From contig JAPJBO010000310.1 of assembly GCA_030068145.1 (NCBI GenBank), positions 62,001 through 126,000 on the forward strand: a stretch of DNA of 64,000 nt. The letters are read 5' to 3'. This document shows positions 40,473 to 49,416 of this stretch, piece by piece. This DNA is from Diplonema papillatum (taxonomy: Eukaryota; Euglenozoa; Diplonemea; Diplonemida; Diplonemidae). Below the pieces are notes generated by a model, which saw only the letters and a list, made by a program, of their open reading frames with translations, made no database searches and was not told the origin of the DNA. How positions within the stretch are numbered: the stretch's first letter is position 1; each line of letters starts with the position of its first letter. Position numbers and translations under genes: made by a program.

Positions 40473-40618
40473 ATAAGCCACTTCCTCGGAATCGCAGAAC
40501 ACCTTTTGGTCCATGTCGCGGGGGCTCCCAGGGAAACAGAGAGGTAGGAAGAAGGGAGCTGACAATATTTTATTCTCTTGGGTGTCAACCCAAGCACTTG
40601 CTGAAGCGAATGGGGATC

Positions 40619-42347
40619 TTAACGGGGGAAAGGACGAGCGATGCCTTCTTGCGAGGCGCTGCAGTCATCCTCACCGCGCGTAAAGAAACCCCGTAACGCT
40701 CGTTCAACAGAATGCCTTCCCTCTCGGGAGGCAAAAACTTCCGGCGAGACTCTCGAAGGGACGTCCGCCGGGTTCTCCTTTGAGCGGACCCACGACACCG
40801 AGAACGGACAGTTCAACTCGTGTAAGCGTGTCATTGCCGACACGACTGCGTCGTTCAAACGCTGGCTGGCAGTGCACATCTTCTTCCGTGCAACTGCGGC
40901 CACCGTTGTGTTGTCCACGCGGACATCGACGCTTCCGACCCCGCTTTGCGGCAACACGGCTATGGCTCGCTCAAAAGCCAAGGCCTCGAGCTCGTTTATG
41001 TGCAGGGCACCTTCGGATTTAGTCCAGGACCCACCGAAGACGTGCATCTCACCAGTCTCGCGCGAAACAATCACGGCACCCCAGCCCTTCAACGAGGCAT
41101 CCACAAAAATAAGAAACGAAGGTCCATCGGACTCAGAGGGAGGCAGGGAGGGAGAAAGAACACGTGCCTTGTGAACCGAACGAATCCAATCTTTCAATTC
41201 AGAGGCTGCACAGCGGGGCACTTGAACTTTGTCAGCCGGTGTCCGCGAACATCGATTCAGCGAGTTCGTGACCCGCCGCAGAAACTTCAACGCCCACCAA
41301 AAGGAACCGGGAAACACTCCAGAGATTGAGCTTGCGTGAAGCAGCCGTCCCCCTAGAGACTCCAGTTCTCCAGCCGTGATGCAAGACAAGTCGGCCTTGT
41401 CAAGCTTCCCGAGCAGCTTCTCTGACGGGGCGACCGTGTTGGCGCCGTGATCGAAGTCGACTCCGATGAAGTCGTATCGACATACCCCGTCGTTGCTGTC
41501 TGCTTCTTTCCATGAGGCATTTGCCTCCTTCGCCAAACAATCCATTTTCATTGTGTGGGCGGCGATCTCACGGGCGGAACCGTACAACCGGATGTTGTCA
41601 ATCCAGGCATGTACACCCACGTTCTTTGCCGCGTGCTCTGGAGCAACAAAGGCCGGATCCGCGGCCAATACCGATGTCAGCGTGTGCATGATCTCTGGTG
41701 CACAGCTGTGGCCCATTGGCAACCGATTCATTTCGTACCAGGTCCCCGAGTCGTCTACGAAACGAAAATGCTTTCTTGACTCGGGTGGGATCTCTACCTG
41801 ATAGAAACCTGTCCGCAGGTCGCGGGTTGTCGCACACTCGCCGAGTACCGCGTCGAGGTATTCTGACACGTGCCCCAGTGGGACATAGGCTTCATAGCCC
41901 TCGCTCTTTAGAGCGGAATTAGCTTCCTGGGTCCACAAAATAAAACGCTGTCGCATTCCTGTCGGCTTTTCTTCCACGACAGTGAACGGGACAGTTTCCA
42001 AGGTTCCTGGGGCTTGCGCTACTGAAGCAATACCGTTCTCGACGAGGGTTCGCGCGTGCGACCCTTGGAACATAGAGCATCGGGGTGTCTCTTTTTGACG
42101 CACGTTTTCTTCTTTTTTCAAGCAGGTTTTTGGTTGGAAGGTGGTGTTCCACACGGACTCAAAACGATCGCGGACGCTTTTCCGCATCCGGTTCTTCAAG
42201 AAATCAACACGCATGGGTGTAATGCTAGCAACGTGTAGCGGTGATTCCCGTTCCTCTGCCGTTCGAGGCAGGCGGGTCGCATGAGAGCGCCGTGTGATTG
42301 TATGGCGAGTTTTGAGAGGAGAGGGAGAGGCAGGAGGAGGAATCACA
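40619..42347 (-). CDS. reverse transcriptase-RNase H of retroelement C
   Basis: Intact from about the recombinase stop (42343-42345) to TAA at 40619; the frame is open further upstream to 43744. Motifs: VEEKPTGMRQRFILWTQEAN, TRDLRTGFYQVEIPPES, MNRLPMGHSCAPEIMHTL, HAWIDNIRLYG, FIGVDFDHG; RNase H FVDASLKGWGA, HINELEALAF, VDNTTVAAVARKK, NPADVPSR. The expected overlap start has TTGTGA instead of the ATGA of copy B, so initiation may be lost. The last ~20 codons lie in B1. Confidence 0.88.
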
Positions 42348-43455
42348 AGAGGGCCGTCGCGTGGGCTGTTCCCAACGCTTCGGCCATTGCTACCGAATCG
42401 CTTCCGTAACGGAGCGTCATGTCGGGAATCCCACTCCCTTGGCCTTCTTTGTGTTTCGCGAGCCGTCCAATCAACTCTAGAGGCAACCTGGCCCCTTGCT
42501 CTACCGCCTTGAAAAGGTGTGTTGTGGCTCCCCGCTTGATGCTGTGACCTGTAAAGCCGCGCATCTGGGGGTCTTTCTGCCACAAAAGTGCTAATTCTGC
42601 GGTTGTTACGGGACAGAGTTGATGGAACGGCTGCAGTGTTTGGAATAGGGAGGCGATCTCGGATGTCAAATCCCCAACCACCACAGCCCACCTTGAACGA
42701 GTGAACGGGTTGGATCTTCGCGACTTCGGAACTGAGGCCCAGTCTAAGACCACTTTTGAGTTTGTCACTTTCAAGAACTGGTGTGATCCTAACTGGGTCA
42801 CTTCCCCCCAACGACTTGCGGTTTTCCACGCAAGAAGGGCCGCCAGCTGCAGCTCGGGTACTTGACGGCGTGCCCAAGCCACCAACTTTAATTTGGTTAC
42901 CGGCCGGGCCTGGTGCACAGGAATGGCTCCCCCGACCGCTCTTAGTGCCCCCGCAAGACTGTGCAGGGACTGGGCAGGCATGCCGATATGCCGGAATGTC
43001 CCCGCTAATGCTTTTGCATAGGCGAGCTGTCCTTGCCGGCTGACCTTTGTAGCCAATACAAACAGAGCCGCCGAATCCGCGGTCAACTGCAATTTGTTTG
43101 CGGCTGTCCATCGGACTAACCGGGCCCACAAATACTGGCGCTGGGTCGAAGTGGACCTGGCCCACATTCGACTCACCAGCGATTCCAACTCTCCCCAGGC
43201 TTCCTTTGCTGGAACCACTGCTTCGTTGTTCACTCTGGAGGCACGAGTAGGGGTGATTCTGTTTTCTTTTCCTTTTTCTTCTTTTCCTATTCGACTTTGA
43301 ACAAGACGAAGGACTGCTCGTCCGAAGAGAGAAACGTTTGGCGGTGAGCCTTCGTCGAATGCGCCGAAGGGCGGGGTGCTCCTTCTTCTGCGGGACGTCG
43401 AGCGTAGCCGAGGAAACGCCCTTGCGCGTGCCGGGTGAAGCGGGGAAGAAGCTAG
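42343..43455 (-). CDS. tyrosine recombinase of retroelement C
   Basis: In frame with Gag beyond the UGA; the first ATG of a shorter form is at 43233 (296 aa). Catalytic residues: R in KTASRWGEVT, HSIKRGATTHLF, LAKHK and LRYGSDS. A basic linker (KEEKGKENR) follows the UGA. Confidence 0.87.
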   Translation of the reverse strand, partial: LASSPLHPARARAFPRLRSTSRRRRSTPPFGAFDEGSPPNVSLFGRAVLRLVQSRIGKEEKGKENRITPTRASRVNNEAVVPAKEAWGELESLVSRMWARSTSTQRQYLWARLVRWTAANKLQLTADSAALFVLATKVSRQGQLAYAKALAGTFRHIGMPAQSLHSLAGALRAVGGAIPVHQARPVTKLKLVAWARRQVPELQLAALLAWKTASRWGEVTQLGSHQFLKVTNSKVVLDWASVPKSRRSNPFTRSRWAVVVGDLTSEIASLFQTLQPFHQLCPVTTAELALLWQKDPQMRGFTGHSIKRGATTHLFKAVEQGARLPLELIGRLAKHKEGQGSGIPDMTLRYGSDSVAMAEALGTAHATALL

Positions 43456-43926
43456 TCAATGCCTCCCCCCCGCCTCTGCGTTTCCCGTCCGTGTTCGCGG
43501 TTTGGCCGTCTTCTGACGAGAAGGGAAAGCTGGCACGTTCTTGGCGGGGGAACACGACGCAGCTGCACGCAGCACCTCGTGAATCGAGGTGTCCTCCTTC
43601 TCCAAGCGCTGTTGCAGCACTGCCCGTGGAACCCTGTCCCGCACGAAACAGAACTGCAGCAACACTTGCCGCAAAAGGAAGTTGCCCAGAGTCAAATGGT
43701 GGGTTTTCCACCAATCCTCCATCTCCGAGGCGGCGAAGATCCAATGGCGAAGAGCAGTGAACGCGTCTTGGAGGATTTTACCCCCCGTCGAGCTGAGATA
43801 CGGCACGACCCATCGGCCCTCTAGCTGCAAGACCAGACGGTGGGGATCATCTTCAACTTCGTTCACCCACTCCTTCACACCTGCAACGTCTGTCAAAGTG
43901 GGAGAAATTGGGGAAAACCCACTGTA
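43456..43926 (-). CDS. Gag of retroelement C (3' part)
   Basis: VKEWVNEVEDDPHRLVLQLEGRW...ILQDAFTALRHWIFAASEMEDWW...RQVLLQFCFVRDRVPRAVL aligns with copies A and B. The tail is Arg/Lys-rich and ends ...AGGRH-UGA-CTA. Upstream it is broken by the DNA transposon at 43927. Confidence 0.8.
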   Translation of the reverse strand, partial: YSGFSPISPTLTDVAGVKEWVNEVEDDPHRLVLQLEGRWVVPYLSSTGGKILQDAFTALRHWIFAASEMEDWWKTHHLTLGNFLLRQVLLQFCFVRDRVPRAVLQQRLEKEDTSIHEVLRAAASCSPAKNVPAFPSRQKTAKPRTRTGNAEAGGRH

Positions 43927-46312
43927 GTGGTGTGGTCGGTGTAGCCAGGGGGAACTACGGGGAACTGACCTTGGGGTGTCTTTTTTTTTTTGTAGTGGAC
44001 TTTTTCAAACGCCACGCACCGGCGCCAAACCGGGAGCTTTGGAGTGAGCAAAACGGTTCCTCTTGCTTGGGCTTTCCACAGAAGGGCCAAGCCTTTTGAA
44101 AAATGGAGCCGGGGGTGGTGCTTTCGTGGCGCCGTGACATGAAGGATTCGTTGGAAAGTAGACTCGAACGCTATCGTAGGACTCGCAGAAGTCGGTTGGC
44201 TCACGCTTGCAGGAGCCTACGTAAAGCTCGCTACCGGGCCCCTTTCAACGTTCCCCAGAGGACTGAAGGAAAAGCTCAGTTGCTAGGGCATGCAGTTTAT
44301 CAAGAAGTAACTTCTTATCAGCTTCCCTTCCATGCAGACACAAGTTGGACTCAAGCACATCCTTTCGTCTATCACCGGACTCTTGATTGCGTGGTGCCAT
44401 TACTACATACACTATCTGTGGGCTGTCCAAGATATCCTGCAGATCTTGATCAGGCCTCTGCCACCCGTCACGACTAACGCGATTGTTTTCAAGGACCAGT
44501 ACAAGCACGCAATGGTCACCCGAAGCATGCCATTCAAGGCTAATGTTGTTGTGGGCAAACTGCTCTATGATCTCTGGAACAGAAGGATGCAGAGCCCGAA
44601 GAACCCAAGGCTTTGTCGTGTCCGAAGTCTTCCTCTCGCCAGCGAAAGAAGCAAACAAGCCAGCGCCTCTCCTTGCGCGCCATTCCGACACTCCAATCCC
44701 TCTTGGGTTTGGGCAAGAAGGTGATCCGCAATCACGTTCAGAAGCCCAGGTGGCGTTTGCATCAGCTCCTCTACTCTGGGAGAAACCGGAAGCTCTCCGG
44801 TGCATTCCAACTCGTCGGAAAGGCCAGTCGACGGCTGTATGCAAGCGGGCGGAGGTCCTGGGACTGCGAAGGCGCGACTACCCCACAAGAAGGACTCACT
44901 GTCTCTCTGTTCTGCCCCTGCGGCCATAGCCGTCTTATCCTCGGCCAAGCACCACTTTCTCCTCCTGCAACGCAACCTTGCCTTCAGCCAGCCATTATGA
45001 CTGTCACTCTGGTTATCAGTTGCCGTCTTCGACCGCGACGGCCTCTGATAGTTTGGGTTAGAATGCAAATAATCTGTGGCGATTAGCGGTGTCGCGGTTA
45101 TCTCTTCGTACGTGATGTGTCATGCTTTTTTTGCCTCTTTAGCTCGACTTGATCGTCGCGCTCAGGCGCGCGTTTGGTGCCTCGCTTCTTCTTCGATTGC
45201 TCGTCCGGTTCATCGGTTGCTGCACCGGCGCTTTCATACGCCGCACTTCACTTTCTGGTGCTCGTGGCACTCCCGCTCACTCCACTTTTCGTGTTCCGTA
45301 GCGTTGAACACCGCCCATCTCGCCGCACGCTCCGCCCTTCCACCTCCGTACGTAGGGAAAAGATCCATCCCCCACGCCTCGCCGCTGAACTCGTGCCGTC
45401 GTCAGCTGTGTCTCGAGCACTTCCATCGTCTCCGTACCACCACGGAAGATCGGCCTCATCTCGTACCCCGTGAGGCACGGCGGGGCTCCCACCGTTCTCA
45501 GCGACCCTATCTTCTCCAGTTTCCTGTCTGGCAGAAGCGGTCCGTCGCCGTTTCGCTCCAGCGCATCCCCGACGGGTTTTAAAAGTTTTGCGAGTACCCT
45601 CGCACACATGCTCAACGGTGTCCCGTCCGTCGTCGCTACGACACTGTCCGGAAGATCCAGTTCGGTGCACACTTCAAAGTCGACGGCGAGCTCCACCATC
45701 GAGACGTCACCCGCCACCGACCAGCACATCCCATCCAGCCAATACTGCAGCGCCCGGAACCACCTCTCTCCTCCGACCGCCGCGAAGGTCTCCGGTCTCG
45801 CTTTGAAACCCGGCCGGCGCGGGGCCTCTGATAGAACATTTCCCGCTCTCCTTACCGCAGCTGATCCTGTCACTACCTGTCAAACCGTGACTCCCAGTCT
45901 GTCCTTCCTTCTCATCCTATTCCTTCCTCTTCGGGGCACGCATAGCACATGGCGCTCTGCGCAAGTTGGGGCCGTAATACTGCACCTTTGTAGCTCTTCC
46001 GCCCCCCCTTCGCCAGGGCCGACTGCAGAAAGTGGTCGCCACAAAGGAATTACCCCCCGAAATTCACCGATTTTGGCCTGGACCAGGTGGCTTGTCTCCT
46101 GGGGTCTTTGATTTTGATCCGCTCGAATAACCCGAAACTGTCCTTATTTTGTGACGAAAAAGTGCAAAGTAGCTTAGAAACGCTCTCCAGGACCCAAAGC
46201 TGCATCCCTGAAGCACTCGGCAAAAAAACAAGAAACGAAAAAAAAAAGACACCCCCCCCCCCATGTTGAACTACGGGGGAACTACGGGGAACTGGCCCAC
46301 CGACCACACCAT
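43927..46312 (+). mobile_element. TGGTGTGGTCGGTG-ended DNA transposon, internally deleted
   Basis: Ends TGGTGTGGTCGGTG (43927) and CACCGACCACACCA (46312), each followed inwards by GGAACTACGGGGAACTG-type subterminal sequence and a GGGTGTC(T)n run. The likely duplication is TGTAG. The interior has scrambled, partly inverted pieces of the 720-aa gene at 49417-51579 (e.g. 44172-44240 parallels its 5' part; 44290-44330 parallels the end at 49466-49505 in plus orientation) and a LINE insertion. It is non-autonomous. Confidence 0.75.
45052..45822 (-). mobile_element. 5'-truncated LINE with 12-bp target duplication
   Basis: GGCCTCTGATAG occurs at 45040-45051 and 45823-45834. Between them the minus strand reads an ORF end (FKARPETFAAVGGERWFRAL..WLDGMCWSVAGDVSMVELAVDFEV.TELDLP..., stop at 45277), a 3' untranslated part and a tail ending GCATTCTAACCCAAA. 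The protein part looks like the region after the RT domain of a non-LTR retrotransposon ORF2; the clade is not assigned. Confidence 0.65.
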
Positions 46313-48372
46313 GTAGTGAGTTTTTGTTTTTCGGGTTGAGGGGGCCTTGTGGCGCGAACTACACCGACAGTCTGCTGCTGTACACCCCTGGGAAAAGAAG
46401 AATCTCGGTCATGAACCACTGCCCGGCGCAGGGGACCTTTTGCCCGGAGTTCTCTTCCTCGTTTCCCATTCTTTGGAGCTAGTTCCCCTTCTAGAACAGA
46501 ATAGAAATCACTGCTGCAAGCCACCCAACAGACGAACAAACAGGTACAGCCATACCCACACCCAAGGAAAGAACCCCAACCCGCCTTGACTGTCGACCGT
46601 AGGCACAAAACAAGGATCCTTAAAACTCGAAGCAGTCTACAATTTTACTTTTTGCCCATCGAACATTCGCCAGCGTTTTGCCCATTCTCGATAACCAAAC
46701 ATTCACTAATTCTTTTCCCATTGTAGAACATTCCCTAAATCGTCACTTCTGGGACTCGATACTACAACCTCCAGGCTGCGTTTTGAGCGAATGTTCTCCC
46801 ATGGCAACCAGTTAGCGAAGAGTAAGCGAGAGTTCCTTGGGCAAAAAGTTAAGAACGTGTACTAAACTTATTATGGAAATGGTCCCCATTCTTTGTTTGG
46901 ACGACGAATGCACCCGAGGGGCAACTTTGCAAGCCTTCATCGTTCATCGGGGGAGCCGATTCTCCAACTTCTGCTGCTTTCCGGCAACCTCTTCGCCGCT
47001 GAGTGGAGGAAACGTTCGAGGCTTTCACTTTCATCCGGATGACTCGTACACCTGCAGCGTGGGTGACGACGAGGTCTTGTAGTCCGTCCTACACCACCGG
47101 CAGACCCACGAGGTGGAGACGCCTGGCCTTAACTACTATTATACTGCACGCAACCAAATACAATCAATCAATTTAGTGAGGTGATACCATTTAGCTGATT
47201 AATGCCGTCCTTTCCGTTCTCAAATACATGTTCTGTGTTCTAGGTCACCCACCGACGACTTGTCGATCCGGCTTGGCTACGAACACGGCCCTGAACGGCG
47301 GGACTTAAGCCGCCAGCGTAGCACGGGGGTGGCTAGGCAACCGGGAATGTCCCTGACTGCTAACGACGAACGACACATGCTATGCTACGGACCGGAAGCC
47401 AACCTCACGCGATTTTTCGGACAGGGAGACATGGTTATGTCGATATGTCGACCGATACTTTTCGATATTTTTGAAATATTTGCATATCGATAGGTCGAAA
47501 GGTATCGATTCCTACGCGTGCAGGCAAAGGTACTCGTCCAGGCATAGATCCTCGGAGGCCATCCATCGTTGGCCGACGGCCCGTGCTTGAAAGCTGTGAG
47601 TTGGCACCTTAGCAACAGGTCCGATGTTTTGGTCTCGATCTGGGCGCACAATCTTCGTCAGGACGGCCAGGCAGGTCAGATACGGAGCCCATAGTGCTCC
47701 AAAAACGGACCCGGACACAGCTCCGTGCAAGCACTTCAAACAATCAGCACACACCAGTCGCAGATCCAACAACGAGACTTGTGCACATATTCATGCTTCG
47801 ATATTTTCTTCGATACTTCTTTCGATATCTTTCGATATATCAATATATCGAGAAACGATATTTCGATACCGAAAAATAACTATTTTTTACCGGGAAACAA
47901 GAGTGCTTTTTTCCCCCGAGGGCTGTTTTCGCCCGAGCTGCAGGACAGGAGTATTTCACCAAAAAATCATGCTTGATGACACAGAGCAGGACCAGCAGCT
48001 CTTGGCATGGCGCTCTGTGTATCGGTCCTTAGTTCCCGGGATGGTAAAAAATGCTTTCCGGGGAAAAATAGCTATTTTTTACCGGTAGGATAAGGGGCCT
48101 CCCTTGGGATAAGGGGTCCCGAGGACAACTTTTTTCACGAGACGAGCCCGAGGGCGTCAGCCCGAGGGCGAGTCGAGTGAAAAAAGTTGTCCGAGGGACA
48201 AAAAGGCCCCTTGACCGGTGAAACGTCAGTTTTTTACCGGCTGGCTTTTTTTTTCTCGACGGCGAAGTGGGTCTTTGCACGTTAGTGGCGGTGTATCAGC
48301 TGACAGCGAAGTGGGTCTTTGCACGCTGGTGGCGGTGTAGGGGTGAGACAAGGCGCAGGCACTGCTGATCGG
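46313..48372. other. gene-poor region
   Basis: 46319-46620 probably holds the 5' part of retroelement C (open minus-strand frame, Arg-rich). 46620-47250 is unique with no clear gene. 47450-47520 and 47800-47880 are TCGATAT-rich. 47880-48250 belongs to a repeat with ACCGGGAAA/TTTACCGG ends. It contains TGATGACACAGAGCAGGACC and CAGCTCTTGGCATGGCGCTC, whose inverted relatives lie in 53640-53930, and a strong palindrome at 48116-48199. Confidence 0.45.
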
Positions 48373-48609
48373 TTACGAAGAGAAAAAAGGGATATGCTGT
48401 GTGAAAGGCGCAAGGTGCTGCTGTTTGGTTTCGAAGAAACCGCGAGGAAACTTCCCAGCGTTTGTGCAGATGTGCTCGACTAACTCTTTCCACACAGCCG
48501 TGTAACGGGCTCTGGACTTCTCAGGAAGAACCGAATCTCCTGACGAGTCTTCTGAAGCGGACTCTTCAGATGCGCTTGGAGACGGATCGCGTTTCCTCTT
48601 CCCAGGCAT
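48373..48609 (-). CDS. small Ser/Lys-rich protein, unrecognised
   Basis: The ATG at 48609 gives MPGKRKRDPSPSASEESASEDSS..., then KSRARYTAVWKELVEHICTN...FPRGFFETKQQHLAPF, 78 aa. The basic N-terminus resembles a nuclear localisation signal. It lies back to back with the element fragment at 48650. It may be part of that transposon or chance. Confidence 0.3.
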   Translation of the reverse strand: MPGKRKRDPSPSASEESASEDSSGDSVLPEKSRARYTAVWKELVEHICTNAGKFPRGFFETKQQHLAPFTQHIPFFSS

Positions 48610-48649
48610 TCTTTTTTTACTTCCTGGATTCCTGGGTTTTGTAGATTTT

Positions 48650-49325
48650 GTGGGTGTCTTGTGGTCTCCTGAGAGCAAACAACAGTCTAGGAAGCACTTT
48701 CCGAACGAGCTAAAACAGCACGCCCTTGCCCGAAGCATGCGATTCCGGGCTAATGTTGTTGCTGGCAAGTTGCTCCATGACCTGGAACAGAAGGATGCAA
48801 AAACCGAAGAACCCGAGGCTTTGCCGCGTCCGAGGTCTCCCTCCCGGCAGCGAAAGAAGCAACCCCAAGAAGACGAGCCCCCCCTGAAAAAGGTGCGCTT
48901 CGAGACAGCTAATAGCGAGGATAGTGAAAGCAGCGAGGAGATGTAGCGCAGAAACGTCACAGGTTTGCAGACTGGGTTATTTCATCAAGATGTTGGAACC
49001 GTTTGACCGTCGAGATCCCACAAATTTCGCTTTCCAATTTCCGGAGGACGTGTGCCGTCTTGTTTTTTGGTCGTTTTATTTTGTTTTTACGCAGTGTCTT
49101 CTTCTTCATCCTCTTGGCTTTCCGACCTTCGTGGGCCAAATATCATCAGAATTGTCCACATTGTGTGACAGAAAGGTGCAAAGTCGCTAGGAAGTGCTCG
49201 CCAAGATCAAGAATCACAGCCCTGAAGTACTCAGCAAAAACTGAAAAAGCAAAAAAAAAAACGACACCCCCCCCCCTGGTTGAACTACGGGGGAACTACG
49301 GGGAACTGGCCCACCGACCACACCA
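48650..49325 (+). mobile_element. right-end fragment of a TGGTGTGG-type transposon
   Basis: 48717-48880 (CGAAGCATGCGATTCCGGGC, GGCAAGTTGCTCCATGACC, AGCGAAAGAAGCAA) parallels 44510-44650. The end GGGGGAACTACGGGGAACTG..CACCGACCACACCA at 49271-49325 parallels 46262-46312. The left end is missing. A plus-strand ORF (48650-48946) ends in an acidic KKVRFETANSEDSESSEEM tail. Confidence 0.6.
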
Positions 49326-49416
49326 ATAAGGAGGCTTTTTGTCCCGCCGGGACAATAACCGGGGAAAAAATCCTATTTTCTCCCGGTTATTGTCCCGGTT
49401 ATTGCATGCAGCACAC

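Larger units (their letters stand above)
39709..43926 (-). mobile_element. VIPER-like retroelement copy C
   Basis: On the minus strand: Gag (to 43456), YR, RT/RNase H, then B1 (40473-40670), A2 (39907-40044) and B2 (39709-39906). B1 and B2 are about 97% alike (e.g. CGTAG/CGCAG, TCACGG/TCGCGG). Two MITEs separate B1 from A2. The 5' part is interrupted at 43926 by a TGGTGTGG-ended transposon and probably continues from 46319 to about 46620, where GACCGTAGGCACAAAACAAGGATC weakly resembles A2. Confidence 0.82.

Noticed and set aside
44245..44844. 199-aa minus-strand ORF as an independent gene
   Set aside because: It is a chimera of rearranged pieces of the 720-aa transposon gene.
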